Shown: positions 1 through 9,198 of the stretch, in pieces
How positions within the stretch are numbered: position 1 is the first letter of the stretch
Layout of the letters: the number at the start of each line of letters is the position of its first letter
Source of the DNA: an uncultured Bacilli bacterium
Lineage (GTDB): Bacteria; Bacillota_I; Bacilli_A; RF39; UBA660
Direction of reading: 5' to 3'
Assembly (NCBI GenBank): GCA_947626095.1
Contig: CANQQV010000009.1
Location: forward strand, 1-64,000
Length of the DNA stretch: 64,000 nt
Position numbers and translations under genes: made by a program
Notes under the pieces: generated by a model
Databases searched by the model: none
What the model was told of the DNA's origin: nothing
Seen by the model: the letters and a program-made list of their open reading frames with translations, nothing else

Positions 1-586
<586 letters not shown>

Positions 587-702
587 AAAGATTTATATAA
601 TAAATCATTAAATTTAAGTTTTGATCACAAAGCTACTCAATTTGACTTTTTTACTTAGTTTTCAAAGATCATTTCTTGCAACTTTTTCCGTGTTGCACCA
701 GT
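587..702 (-). other. rRNA operon leader
   Basis: Transcribed leader between the proximal rRNA promoter and 16S. It contains the motif TTTGAAAACTAAGT (about 652-666), a box A-like sequence typical of Firmicute rRNA leaders that is thought to bind Nus factors and to take part in 16S processing. No gene is present here. Confidence 0.6.
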
Positions 703-731
703 AATATATCAAATGCTTTTCTTAAAGTCAA
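703..731 (-). promoter_or_regulatory. rRNA promoter P2 (proximal)
   Basis: TTGACT (726-731), 17-base spacer, TATATT (703-708) reading toward 16S. Initiation would be near 696. Confidence 0.8.
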
Positions 732-805
732 CTTTTTTTAAACTTTTTTCGAAAAAAACATTTTTTTAGACATTTTCTGATGCCATTTCCCGTAAAAGTA
801 ATTCA

Positions 806-833
806 ATTATATCATATTAAAGGGTATTGTCAA
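806..833 (-). promoter_or_regulatory. rRNA promoter P1 (distal)
   Basis: Perfect consensus hexamers TTGACA (828-833) and TATAAT (806-811) with a 16-base spacer, about 100 bases upstream of P2. Tandem promoters are usual for rRNA operons. The remaining bases up to 943 show no gene. Confidence 0.8.
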
Positions 834-943
834 ATTTAAATCCATAATTTAAAGATAGTTTTTTATTATGGTGTTATAACATTGAATTATACCTCTATCT
901 TAGTATATGCATAGATAGAAAAGATATGTAATTTTTAAGTAAT

Positions 944-971
944 AAAAAAAGATATTACTTAATAATATCTT
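944..971 (-). terminator. terminator of the HD-domain gene
   Basis: Hairpin GATATTA/TAATATC followed by seven T on the minus strand. A second, imperfect copy of the same stem sequence lies at 973-988, directly after the stop codon. Confidence 0.7.
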
Positions 972-988
972 ACTTAATAATATCTTTT

Positions 989-1489
989 CTATCTTGGTAA
1001 TCTTATTACTTCAAATAAGAATAATAGATATATACCTATATATAAAGATGCTTTGTATCTTAACATTTCGTATGCGCCGACTACTTTATCAATTCCTGAT
1101 ACTAACCAAGATTCTTTGTATTTAGGAACTGTTGGACTACAAGGGAACATATGTGATTTAATAATATCTTGTTGAAGATTATTTAGTTCATAATATTTTA
1201 AACTATTTTCTAAAGCTTTAGATGGATGGTCTTTTAATCTTTGGGCCCCATTTTCATCAGCTAAATCTTCATTAAGAAAGAAATCATGTAATAATGCAGC
1301 TCTAGTTGTTTCATTTATACTTTTAATATTAAATTTATCACAAAATTTATATGTCCATCTTGCAACACGCATTGAATGATCATATCTTGTAATACCATGA
1401 TGTAATTCTTTATTTAATCTATCAAAATCTTTATTATCAGTTATATCCTTAATTAGTGAGGAAAAGTCTTCTGTACTTTTCTTACTCAT
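989..1489 (-). CDS. HD-domain phosphohydrolase
   Basis: A 166-residue protein of the HD superfamily, metal-dependent phosphohydrolases. The conserved His lies at about residue 38 (YDHSMRVA) and the His-Asp pair at 68-69 (ALLHDFF); a further His follows in SHMFP. HD enzymes act on nucleotides or phosphoesters, but the substrate cannot be told from sequence. The last 20 residues are strongly hydrophobic and may be a membrane-associated tail. The start is fixed by AGGTGA six bases before ATG. It stands alone between gltX and the rRNA operon and ends at its own terminator. Confidence 0.8.
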   Translation of the reverse strand: MSKKSTEDFSSLIKDITDNKDFDRLNKELHHGITRYDHSMRVARWTYKFCDKFNIKSINETTRAALLHDFFLNEDLADENGAQRLKDHPSKALENSLKYYELNNLQQDIIKSHMFPCSPTVPKYKESWLVSGIDKVVGAYEMLRYKASLYIGIYLLFLFEVIRLPR

Positions 1490-1642
1490 CCAAAATCACC
1501 TCGGACTTCGTCATTATAACATATTTAAATAATATTAGCAAATTGTTAATTCTTGGTTGCTATATATTAATTTTAATATATTTTATTTTGATTTAGAACC
1601 CTTTTTTATTTGGGGAATGTAAAGTAAGACCTTGGTAAATAA

Positions 1643-3298
1643 CTATTTTTCGACTTTAGTAAGACGATTTTTTATTCTTTCTTGACCTAGTAAATTTAGA
1701 ATAACATAAAGGTCTGGAGTTTGTGATTTAGAAGTAACTCCTACTCTTATTATATTCGAAATATCAGCGACACTACCCTTGTATTTGTCAGGGTTAGCTT
1801 TATATTCTTTCATATCAGAGCAATAACCTAATTTGTCAGTCATTTCTTTCATTTTATTAAACCATGTATCTTTATCATCAGCTTCATTATAATAGTCATT
1901 AAAGTAAGTATTTAAGACATTATTTATTTCTTCTTTAGTTAAGTTTTCCGCAAATTCATAGTTGACATCAGTAAATAGTTCATCAAACATATACCAGATT
2001 TGATTTTTAACTTCAGATAAACAAGCATAATCTTTACGTGGCTTCTTTTGTTCTCTTTCAATATTTAAAACATTAGTTGTATATTCTTTATATTTATTTA
2101 TTAATTCATTAAATTCTTTATCATAGATTTTTGACCAATTATCTAGTAAGTCAAAAACTTCAGTGGCTTTTAAACGACTTAAATAGTTTTTAGAAATATT
2201 ATCTAATTTATCTAAATCGAATAAAGCACCAGAGGCAGACATTTTCTTAGGAGAAAATTCAAATTCCGTAAATGGAGCATCGGGATGACCTTCACGCCAT
2301 GCTTCATAGTTAGAGTTAATGATAGTCATGATACTTTCTGTTAATGCATATTTAGGATAACCTTTTTCTTCATAGTAAGTCATACGAGCTTCAGGATCTA
2401 AACGTTTAGAGATTTTTCTAATCTTATCCCCATCTTTTTTAATGATTAATGGCGTATGAACATATTTTGGCATTTTAAAACCAAATGTTTTAAATAGTTC
2501 ATAGTGAACAGGGATTGAACTTATCCACTCTTGACCACGAACAACATGAGTTGTACGCATTAAATGATCATCAACTAAATGCGCAAAATGATAGGTTGGT
2601 AATAGATTACTTGATTTCATAATTGGAATATCGATATCATTTTCAGGAAATTCCATTTCACCATTAGCTAAGTCAACAAATTTAAATTTACGATTAAAAT
2701 CACCAGAACTCTTTAATCTGATAGTATATTTTTCACCATTTTTAATACGTTCAGCAGCTTCATCAGGAGTTAAGTTACGATATTTGGCATAACGGCCATA
2801 AATACCGATTCTTCTTTTATCACGGCTTTGCGATTCACGGATAGAATCCATTTCTTCTTGCGTTAAGAAACATGGATAAGCTTTACCTTCAATAATTAAG
2901 TGTTTAATAAAAGCATGATAGATTTCTTTTCTTTCTGATTGAATATATGGACCATATAAACCTTTTTCGTCGTTTATATCACGATATTCATATTCATCAG
3001 GAATATAGTCATATTGATCTAAGATATGGCGAATAGCTTCGACAGCACCTTCGATTTCACGAGCACTATCTGTATCTTCATTTCTTAGATAGAATACTCC
3101 ATTACTTTGACGAGCTAGTAAGTAATCAATTGTTACAGACATAAAGTTACCAATATGCATAAAGCCAGTTGGTGATGGAGCAAATCTTGTTACTTTAGCT
3201 CCTTCTGGTAAATCTCTTTCAGGATACATTTTTTCATAATCTTCAATGGTTTTTGTGATATTTGGGAATATCAAATCAGCTAAATCTTTGGTAGTCAT
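1643..3298 (-). CDS. gltX: glutamate--tRNA ligase
   Basis: Class I synthetase that charges tRNA with glutamate. The HIGH-type signature is PSPTGFMHIGN near residue 55 and the KMSKS-type loop is KISKR. At about 551 residues it is longer than the usual 480-500, resembling the longer form of some clostridia and mycoplasma relatives. Whether it also mischarges tRNA-Gln for the amidotransferase route is inference. The start ATG (MTTKDLAD) is chosen because AGGAAG lies six bases before it; the two in-frame upstream ATGs have no proper spacing. Expression is controlled by the T-box leader upstream. A tRNA-Glu gene lies 1.8 kb away. Confidence 0.95.
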   Translation of the reverse strand: MTTKDLADLIFPNITKTIEDYEKMYPERDLPEGAKVTRFAPSPTGFMHIGNFMSVTIDYLLARQSNGVFYLRNEDTDSAREIEGAVEAIRHILDQYDYIPDEYEYRDINDEKGLYGPYIQSERKEIYHAFIKHLIIEGKAYPCFLTQEEMDSIRESQSRDKRRIGIYGRYAKYRNLTPDEAAERIKNGEKYTIRLKSSGDFNRKFKFVDLANGEMEFPENDIDIPIMKSSNLLPTYHFAHLVDDHLMRTTHVVRGQEWISSIPVHYELFKTFGFKMPKYVHTPLIIKKDGDKIRKISKRLDPEARMTYYEEKGYPKYALTESIMTIINSNYEAWREGHPDAPFTEFEFSPKKMSASGALFDLDKLDNISKNYLSRLKATEVFDLLDNWSKIYDKEFNELINKYKEYTTNVLNIEREQKKPRKDYACLSEVKNQIWYMFDELFTDVNYEFAENLTKEEINNVLNTYFNDYYNEADDKDTWFNKMKEMTDKLGYCSDMKEYKANPDKYKGSVADISNIIRVGVTSKSQTPDLYVILNLLGQERIKNRLTKVEK

Positions 3299-3317
3299 TT
3301 TCATCTTCCTTTCTAAA

Positions 3318-3531
3318 TAAAAAAACATTTCTTCCCAAAGGACGAAATGTTTCGTGGTACCACCTTAATTTGTGTTATTAACACCTTATTTGTTTTAACG
3401 CTGCTAGCGGAATAACTTATATACATTATTCAACTCCAAAGTTTCTTCGAATTAATATATATGTTTCTTTACACCAGCCAGAAACTCTCTTTGATACAGT
3501 GATTAATCTACTCTTCTTTTTCTTCGTTTGT
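3318..3531 (-). promoter_or_regulatory. T-box riboswitch of gltX (specifier GAA, Glu)
   Basis: The leader contains the T-box core AAGGTGGTACCACG (3353-3366), which pairs with the uncharged tRNA 3' end. It is followed by a 9-bp terminator stem AAACATTTC/GAAATGTTT and a T-run (3318-3352). Stem I starts with AAGAAGAGTAG near 3505-3515 and has AGAGAG and GGCTGGTG elements. The candidate specifier is GAA at 3443-3445, followed by AC, matching the glutamyl product. Uncharged tRNA-Glu should favour the antiterminator. Confidence 0.92.
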
Positions 3532-3537
3532 GGTTTC

Positions 3538-3566
3538 ATTATAGTAAATTTATTTTTTATTGTCAA
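3538..3566 (-). promoter_or_regulatory. gltX promoter
   Basis: TTGACA (3561-3566), 17-base spacer, TATAAT (3538-3543), a perfect consensus. The TGA within TTGACA is also the stop codon of the preceding phosphoesterase gene. Confidence 0.85.
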
Positions 3567-4537
3567 TTAGTATTTGGATTTGTGGGTTTAAAACGTTTAG
3601 TCATACGTGATTCAGTTCTTCTTTGTTCGATATCCGGTCTAACGGTAATTGATTCTTCGTTAGCTAATCTTATTTCATCACCAATAATAGCTAGATGTTT
3701 AATATTAATCTTAGAGATAAGTTTTTCAAAGAAGATAAATTCGACATCGAGAAAACCAATTAAAGGACGATATTCGTAACTAGCTGATGGATCTTCTGAT
3801 AAAGACGGAATATAAATAAGTTTGTTTTCACGATTTTTAGCTTTATGACTATGGCCTTTAAAGACAATAGTGGCATTATCAGATAGTTCTTTACGTTTTT
3901 TAGAATGACTTAAATCATGGGTAATACCAATAGCATCGTCTTTTAATTTAATTATAGATGAACCATAACCTAAGGATACTAAATCGTATCTTCTTTCTTC
4001 TAAGTATCTAGCAAGATCAAAGCCATGGTCAGTAATACTTTTATAATCGTGATTACCATAGAGGTTATAACTAATGATATTGTTCATAGCAGGATAAATT
4101 CTTAAGACTTTTTTAGCTTGAGCAACATCCGTTTTAGTTTTTAAAAGTTCAGCTCGGTCTTCATAAACATTTTCAATAACATCGCCACCATTAAATAAGT
4201 TGTGAATATCATGTTTTTGCAAGTAGTCAAAGACGATTTTTAGTAAATCTGGTCGTTCATAGATACTACCAATATGTAAATCAGAAATAAAAACAGCACG
4301 AAAGATACGATCTCTAACATTTATGCGAAGAATATTATTTTCAGGATTTAAAATTAAGTTACGATTAATTTTAGTAAAGACTTGACCATCAGAAAAGTAA
4401 GTTTTAGTAAAGTTAAAACCATTATTTTTGATTTGTTTTAAATAATAGCTCATTTCACGGTTAGACAAAGATAGTCTTTTTTGAATTTCATTAAGGCTTA
4501 AACCATCGCACATTAATTTAATAATCTTTTCAGACAT
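3563..4537 (-). CDS. calcineurin-like metallophosphoesterase with N-terminal HTH
   Basis: About 324 residues. The N-terminal 40 residues resemble a helix-turn-helix (LSLNEIQKRLSLSNREMSYY). A complete metallophosphoesterase core follows: SDLHIG (85-90), GGDV (117-120), GNHD (161-164), GITHD (about 204-208) and GHSH (228-231), which bind the two metals. The HTH fusion suggests a nucleic-acid-related role, possibly a phosphodiesterase acting on DNA or RNA, but the substrate is unknown. AGGTGA lies six bases before the chosen ATG (MSEKII); an in-frame ATG eight codons upstream lacks a site. It follows the small membrane protein gene by 16 bases, so the two are probably cotranscribed. Confidence 0.8.
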   Translation of the reverse strand: MSEKIIKLMCDGLSLNEIQKRLSLSNREMSYYLKQIKNNGFNFTKTYFSDGQVFTKINRNLILNPENNILRINVRDRIFRAVFISDLHIGSIYERPDLLKIVFDYLQKHDIHNLFNGGDVIENVYEDRAELLKTKTDVAQAKKVLRIYPAMNNIISYNLYGNHDYKSITDHGFDLARYLEERRYDLVSLGYGSSIIKLKDDAIGITHDLSHSKKRKELSDNATIVFKGHSHKAKNRENKLIYIPSLSEDPSASYEYRPLIGFLDVEFIFFEKLISKINIKHLAIIGDEIRLANEESITVRPDIEQRRTESRMTKRFKPTNPNTN

Positions 4538-4553
4538 ATCTTCACCTACTTTT

Positions 4554-4967
4554 CTATTCACATGTTGCGTTTATAATGAAAACTTGTTCATATGTTTTAT
4601 TGGGATTAGTAACACTGATAGTAGCATTAATAGAAGTTATATGATCATAAGTGTCAGTTAAAACTTGATCATTATTATATATTTTAGTAGAAATAGAAAG
4701 ATTAGATTCCGTTGCTTCTTTTAATAACTGATAAGAAATGATTTGGGTGTTTTCATCTTTTAACGAAGAGCAATCAATATTTAAGTTATATACTCGTTCG
4801 TTAGCTTTTAAATCTAGATCATTATTTAAGATACTTAAAGAAGAAAATGGCATTGTAGTAGCATCATATACTTCTTTATAAGTATGATAGTTTTTAGTAA
4901 AGATAAATAATAAGACAATTATGAGGATTGATATGAGAACGATAAATAATTTTTTTTCAAAATTCAT
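4554..4967 (-). CDS. small membrane-anchored protein of unknown function
   Basis: 137 residues. There is one N-terminal membrane segment (LFIVLISILIIVLLFIFT) after a short charged start, then about 110 extracytoplasmic residues with no motif I recognise. The start ATG (MNFEKK) follows AGGTGATAGAT; a GTG three codons upstream lies inside that site. First gene of a probable pair with the phosphoesterase. Confidence 0.7.
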   Translation of the reverse strand: MNFEKKLFIVLISILIIVLLFIFTKNYHTYKEVYDATTMPFSSLSILNNDLDLKANERVYNLNIDCSSLKDENTQIISYQLLKEATESNLSISTKIYNNDQVLTDTYDHITSINATISVTNPNKTYEQVFIINATCE

Positions 4968-5050
4968 ATCTATCACCTACATTTTCTTTCTATAATAAAT
5001 ATACTATATTTTTGTTATTAATTAAATATATAGACGGAAATTTGACAAAG

Positions 5051-5077
5051 AAAAAAGTATTCTTTTTTAGAATACTT
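5051..5077 (-). terminator. terminator of tRNA-Glu
   Basis: Stem AGTATTCT/AGAATACT followed by a T-run on the minus strand, twelve bases after the encoded CCA. Confidence 0.8.
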
Positions 5078-5088
5078 ATTTTTTAAAC

Positions 5089-5165
5089 TGGTGACCTGTA
5101 CGGGATTCGGACCCGTGTATGTAACCTTGAGAGGGTTATGTGTTAAACCGCTTCACCAACAGGCC
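5089..5165 (-). tRNA. tRNA-Glu(CTC)
   Basis: 77 bases with encoded CCA. Acceptor stem GGCCTGT/ACAGGTC. Anticodon stem TAACC/GGTTA encloses the loop CTCTCAA, giving anticodon CTC (codon GAG). T arm ACGGG/CCCGT with loop TCCGAAT. The D-arm sequence GGTGAAGCGGTTTAACAC is typical of tRNA-Glu. Confidence 0.95.
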
Positions 5166-5178
5166 TTCAACATAGTTA

Positions 5179-5207
5179 ATTCTAACATAGGAAAGTTATT
5201 TTGACAA
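5179..5207 (-). promoter_or_regulatory. tRNA-Glu promoter
   Basis: TTGTCA (5202-5207), 17-base spacer, TAGAAT (5179-5184), immediately after the terminator of the NlpC/P60 gene. Confidence 0.7.
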
Positions 5208-5210
5208 TTA

Positions 5211-5234
5211 AAAATACTTCACAAGGAAGTATTT
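5211..5234 (-). terminator. terminator of the cdd-udp operon
   Basis: Stem AAATACTTC/GAAGTATTT plus T-run. The stop codon of the last gene lies inside the 5' arm. Confidence 0.75.
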
Positions 5235-6384
5235 ATTGAGCTGAACAATTCTTTTTATACCAGTCTTGCATAGATACTAAAGTATAAGTTTGATCATTTG
5301 TACTAACTGTATTAAATATTGTTCCAATTTTGTTATAGCCACTTGTTGATTCACCAATTAATAATGTCCCATTATTTAGATTTTTAATTACTAAGGCAAC
5401 ATGACCAGGACGAGATAAGTAATCACCAGATTTAGCTTTTGATAGATCATTTTGACCACCAGTGACATTTTGCCAATCCCAACCGACATAACCACAACCT
5501 GTACCTATCGCCCATTTGACTAAACCAGTACAATCAACACCTGAATAATCATTGACATAATCCCAACGACCATTAACATAATCAATACGGCTTTGGGTAA
5601 GATGTTTACCCCAGTTTGGACAAAAATGTTTACCATCGCAACCTGTTTCGTAACCAATGATATTATTAGGACCATCGGCACCTGTACCAGCTTTTTCATA
5701 ATGCAATCTTAAGTTATAATCATTTAAGCCTTGGATTAGTGAATAACCAGCGGTAGCAACACGAGTCCCCCAATCATTACCAGCTTTATCAACATTAGAA
5801 AGAATATATTCATTTAATTTTTCTTTTTCAGCATTTGTAAGGTTATTACCATCAACTTCAAGTTGATTAGTCATAGTACCATTAGCATTTTTACCCATTA
5901 ATGGATAATCTTCAACTTTACCTGGCAAATTAGAACCATTTATAAGATTATTTTTGATATTTTCTTTTATCTTTTCCTCTTCTTCTTGCTTCTTTTGGGT
6001 TTCTTGTTGAAGTTTTTCTTGTTCTTCCTTTTTTTGCTTTGCTAATTCGGCTTCTTCTTGTTCTAGTAAATTATTAACATTTTTTAAAGAAGCCTCATTG
6101 TAACAAGCTAAAAGTTTATTAGTATCAACAGAAACTATATTATTAAAAAGATATGTAAAGATGGTTGGTAGCAAAAAAATTAAGATAGCTGCTATGGTAT
6201 TCTTGATTAATACGGGAATTCTTTCTTTGATTTTTTCGGGTGTAACAGTTGAAGTAAATAATTCATGGTAAGTTCTATACATGATGATTAGTGGAATAAT
6301 AGTAAATACAATTCCGATAACTATTTTTAAGATTAAAAAGAATCTTAATAAACCTGAATTGTCACATAAACTTAGTATAAACAT
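5233..6384 (-). CDS. membrane-anchored NlpC/P60-like cell-wall hydrolase
   Basis: 383 residues. Two N-terminal membrane segments (about 15-36 and 61-82), a highly charged Glu/Lys/Gln coiled coil (about 105-145), a linker, and a C-terminal cysteine-peptidase domain. Its catalytic Cys is in VDCTGLVKW (C285) and its His in RPGHVALVI (H328). NlpC/P60 and CHAP enzymes cleave peptidoglycan peptides outside the membrane. The layout of a two-TM anchor plus coiled coil resembles divisome or conjugation-associated hydrolases. GGTGAAGAA precedes the ATG. Last gene of the operon cdd-udp-thioredoxin-like-this gene. Confidence 0.8.
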   Translation of the reverse strand: MFILSLCDNSGLLRFFLILKIVIGIVFTIIPLIIMYRTYHELFTSTVTPEKIKERIPVLIKNTIAAILIFLLPTIFTYLFNNIVSVDTNKLLACYNEASLKNVNNLLEQEEAELAKQKKEEQEKLQQETQKKQEEEEKIKENIKNNLINGSNLPGKVEDYPLMGKNANGTMTNQLEVDGNNLTNAEKEKLNEYILSNVDKAGNDWGTRVATAGYSLIQGLNDYNLRLHYEKAGTGADGPNNIIGYETGCDGKHFCPNWGKHLTQSRIDYVNGRWDYVNDYSGVDCTGLVKWAIGTGCGYVGWDWQNVTGGQNDLSKAKSGDYLSRPGHVALVIKNLNNGTLLIGESTSGYNKIGTIFNTVSTNDQTYTLVSMQDWYKKNCSAQ

Positions 6385-6405
6385 TTCTTCACCAATTTTG
6401 GGTTA

Positions 6406-6942
6406 TTAATTAACAACCCCATGAGATACCCCGTATAATTCAGTATAAATTTCAAGAGCTTGACTACTCATAGTCCCAATATAGCCATAAACCATTTTGC
6501 CATTTTTAATAATAACAGTCATTGGCGTTGGAACTTGACCATTAGACATAAAGTCATAAAATTTACCTTTAATACCATTATATTCATAATCAATATCCAA
6601 TTTTTTAATAAAGTTTTTATAAGCATCAGAATCTAAGTCAACATTTTCTAAATTTAAGTAATATACTTTGTAACCATATTTAATCATTTCAAAATTAAGA
6701 GTTTCTGAATATTTAATGGTTGCACTACAAGTATCAGTTCCGATTAATAAAAGCTTAGCAGTATTGTCACTAAAAAGAAAATCGATACCCTTTATATCAA
6801 CGGGAGTATATTGTGAACTATCTAATCTTTTAGTATCTCCTTCATGATTAACAAATAATGTTACTAATGCCACTACTATGCAAGCAAGAATAATAAGATA
6901 GATTACAGCATTATTTTTTAAATGATTAAGTACTTTATTCAT
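6406..6942 (-). CDS. membrane-anchored thioredoxin-like protein
   Basis: 178 residues with an N-terminal membrane segment (about 12-31) and a thioredoxin-like domain. The usual CxxC is replaced by TCSAT, a single cysteine, while the cis-proline loop PTPMTV and the final strand NGKMVYGYIG are preserved. A lone Cys suggests an adaptor or peroxiredoxin-like role rather than a dithiol oxidoreductase; this is inference. The ATG has GAGGTC eight bases upstream and overlaps the end of udp by eight bases. Confidence 0.65.
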   Translation of the reverse strand: MNKVLNHLKNNAVIYLIILACIVVALVTLFVNHEGDTKRLDSSQYTPVDIKGIDFLFSDNTAKLLLIGTDTCSATIKYSETLNFEMIKYGYKVYYLNLENVDLDSDAYKNFIKKLDIDYEYNGIKGKFYDFMSNGQVPTPMTVIIKNGKMVYGYIGTMSSQALEIYTELYGVSHGVVN

Positions 6943-7708
6943 GTTTTTGACCTCTAATCAAATTAGTTATAGCTTTAATAGCAACGTTAATTTCTTTATC
7001 AACATCAAAATCAGTATTGTTAGATATTCCTCTTTTTTCTAGTTCTTGGTTCCAAACGACAAGTAAAACAGCAGCAGCTTTTAATCTTAAAACACTAGAA
7101 ACAATATATAGAGCAGCAGTTTCCATTTCACTACATAAAGCTCCAGCTTTAATCCAAGCATTCCACTTATCATTTAGCTCATAACCAACGGGCATTTTAT
7201 CTGGGTCATGTTGACCATAAAAGGAATCTTTGCATTGAACAACGCCAACATGATTAGGATAACCTAATTCATCAGCAGCAGTTTTTAAAGCATTAGTTAA
7301 TTCTAGATTAGCAACAGCCGGATATTCAACGGGAACGTATTCTTTACTAGTTCCCTCTTGTCTAATCGCCGCCTCGGCGATAACGATATCACCAGCATTA
7401 ACATCTAGTTGCATACCACCACTAGTACCTACACGAATTAAATTTTCAATACCAAGTTGAGCTAATTCTTCAACACATATCGCGGTAGATGGTCCACCCA
7501 TACCAGTGGAAATAACTAAAACTTTTTCATTATCTATTTCACCTAAATAACTAGTATATTCACGATTAACACCTAGTTTATAAGCATTATTTAATTTAGA
7601 AGCTATTTTTTCAACACGACCTGGATCACCAGGTAAGATAGCGTATTTAGCACCCTTTAATTCTTCTTTTGTTAAATTAATATGATACATTTTTTCTGTT
7701 TGTTCCAT
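6935..7708 (-). CDS. udp: uridine phosphorylase
   Basis: 257 residues, the usual size for the hexameric nucleoside phosphorylase I family. Visible motifs are the phosphate-binding LPGDPGRV near residue 25, STGMGGPST, RVGTSGG and the pyrimidine-specific QCKDSFYGQHDPD. The motif SEMETAAL binds ribose. It splits uridine and phosphate into uracil and ribose-1-phosphate. cdd lies just upstream, so cytidine can be deaminated and then cleaved, a complete salvage step. AGGAGG precedes the start. Confidence 0.93.
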   Translation of the reverse strand: MEQTEKMYHINLTKEELKGAKYAILPGDPGRVEKIASKLNNAYKLGVNREYTSYLGEIDNEKVLVISTGMGGPSTAICVEELAQLGIENLIRVGTSGGMQLDVNAGDIVIAEAAIRQEGTSKEYVPVEYPAVANLELTNALKTAADELGYPNHVGVVQCKDSFYGQHDPDKMPVGYELNDKWNAWIKAGALCSEMETAALYIVSSVLRLKAAAVLLVVWNQELEKRGISNNTDFDVDKEINVAIKAITNLIRGQKHE

Positions 7709-7719
7709 AATAAAACCTC

Positions 7720-8130
7720 CTAAAGATTAAAACTTTCTGGTAATAATTCAGCAATGGTATATGAATAAATTTTATCTTCGATTTCATCATAAGTATAAAT
7801 TTTAAAATCGGGTGTAGTATATTCGCTTAAGAATTGACGACAATAACCACATGGTAAAGTCTTTTTGAATTTAGCTTCATTTAAATTTCTAGCGACAACA
7901 GCAATTGCTTTAAATTCTTTTTGGCCTTCAGTTAAAGCTTTAGCAAAAGTAGAACGCTCAGCACAAATAGACTGAATACCATGATTTTCAATATTGAAAC
8001 CAGTATAAATAGTTCCATCTTCACACAATAAAGCCGCTCCAACAGTAAAATTAGAATACTTACAACAAAAATTTTGATTAGCAACTGTTTTAGCTTCACT
8101 AATTAATTTTAAAATTAATTCATTATCCAT
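7720..8130 (-). CDS. cdd: cytidine deaminase
   Basis: 136 residues, typical of the homotetrameric form. The zinc site is CAERSTF (Cys with catalytic Glu) and PCGYC (two Cys). It converts cytidine or deoxycytidine to uridine for Udp, which starts 12 bases downstream. AGGTGAGACT precedes ATG. First gene of the operon; the likely promoter is an extended TATGTTAAAAT about 8140-8152 with a weak -35. Confidence 0.95.
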   Translation of the reverse strand: MDNELILKLISEAKTVANQNFCCKYSNFTVGAALLCEDGTIYTGFNIENHGIQSICAERSTFAKALTEGQKEFKAIAVVARNLNEAKFKKTLPCGYCRQFLSEYTTPDFKIYTYDEIEDKIYSYTIAELLPESFNL

Positions 8131-8159
8131 AGTCTCACCTATTTATATTTTAACATAAA

Positions 8160-8185
8160 TAAAAGGAAAAGACTATGTCTTTCCC
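8160..8185 (-). terminator. terminator downstream of the 315-residue protein gene
   Basis: Stem GGAAAGAC/GTCTTTTCC with a T-rich tail directly after the stop codon. Confidence 0.75.
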
Positions 8186-9133
8186 TTAGTTAGTTTCAAA
8201 GGTTAAATTTGCATTATTCACTGTTTTTAATTTAGGTAGATTAATAACTTCACGCGAATTTAAGAATTTATTGTAGTAAGCTAATAAATCTTTTTCTGTT
8301 TCAACTTCTGGTAAATTAATCTTACTATATAAAGAAGATAATTGGAAAACTTGTGGACCATTTGGTAGTTTTATTTCTACTTCTTCATATTCTTGATAAG
8401 TAAATAAATCTAATTGAATAAAATCTTTTGGTGTTTTTTCTTCGTGTTTTTTAACAAGAGTATCAGTATCATAAATATCAGTTATTTTTAAACCATGTTT
8501 ATTAAAAGCAACGATATATTCATTACCATAATAGATATCCCAATATAATTTTGATAAGCCTTTTAAATGTTCTCTTATATTAGTATAAGTTTTAAAGACA
8601 ATTAATGGTGAATAATGTTCTTTAGCAGTAGCAAAATTATCAATATAACTTAAGAAATCTTTATATTCATTATTATCTAAAATAAGTGCGGCAGCAAATT
8701 TTAATTCATTAATATATTGTTCGTTATTAAAGTCTTTAAGAAGATATTTGTTGTTACGATCTAAGAATAATTTTTCAAGACGTGTTTCTTCAGTATCATG
8801 AAGATATTCTTCTAAAGATACTTCACGAGTATTTTCATAGTATATATCATGAACTTCTTTAACAACTTTAATTAATTCATTTAATTCATATAAGTTAATA
8901 AAGCTTATACTACGACTTAAGATATCTAAAAATAATGGAATATTAAGTTTGTCATTTTTTAAATAAGCAATATTATTGATTAGTGAAATAATTAATTCTT
9001 CTGGTATATTTAATTTTTTTAAGAACTCATAAACAGCAATGATGATTTGTTTATCATAACCTACTTGTTCTCTATTATATGAATTGTAATTAAAATGTTT
9101 TAGAAATTCGTTAATTTCTAAAGTATTTTTCAT
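8186..9133 (-). CDS. hypothetical protein, 315 residues
   Basis: I do not recognise a family. The protein is acidic, rich in Leu, Asn, Tyr and Glu, with no signal or membrane segment, and looks mostly helical. The region LFLDRNNKYLLKDF recalls no known motif. Its ribosome binding site (AGAGGGG) is also the 3' arm of the preceding gene's terminator, and its promoter spans that hairpin. Monocistronic. Confidence 0.6.
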   Translation of the reverse strand: MKNTLEINEFLKHFNYNSYNREQVGYDKQIIIAVYEFLKKLNIPEELIISLINNIAYLKNDKLNIPLFLDILSRSISFINLYELNELIKVVKEVHDIYYENTREVSLEEYLHDTEETRLEKLFLDRNNKYLLKDFNNEQYINELKFAAALILDNNEYKDFLSYIDNFATAKEHYSPLIVFKTYTNIREHLKGLSKLYWDIYYGNEYIVAFNKHGLKITDIYDTDTLVKKHEEKTPKDFIQLDLFTYQEYEEVEIKLPNGPQVFQLSSLYSKINLPEVETEKDLLAYYNKFLNSREVINLPKLKTVNNANLTFETN

Positions 9134-9140
9134 ACAACAA

Positions 9141-9181
9141 AACCCCTCTTCTTGTCATAAATTTTACACTTTAGAGGGGCT
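9141..9181 (-). terminator. terminator of the carboxypeptidase gene
   Basis: Arms CCCCTCT (9173-9179 on the complement) and AGAGGGG (9143-9149) followed by TTTTGTTG. The loop contains the -10 box of the next gene. Confidence 0.7.
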
Positions 9182-9190
9182 TTTTGTCAA
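9161..9190 (-). promoter_or_regulatory. promoter of the 315-residue protein gene, inside a terminator
   Basis: TTGACA (9185-9190), 18-base spacer, TAAAAT (9161-9166). The -35 lies just before the terminator of the upstream gene and the -10 in its loop. Confidence 0.65.
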
Positions 9191-9198
9191 ATTTTGCT

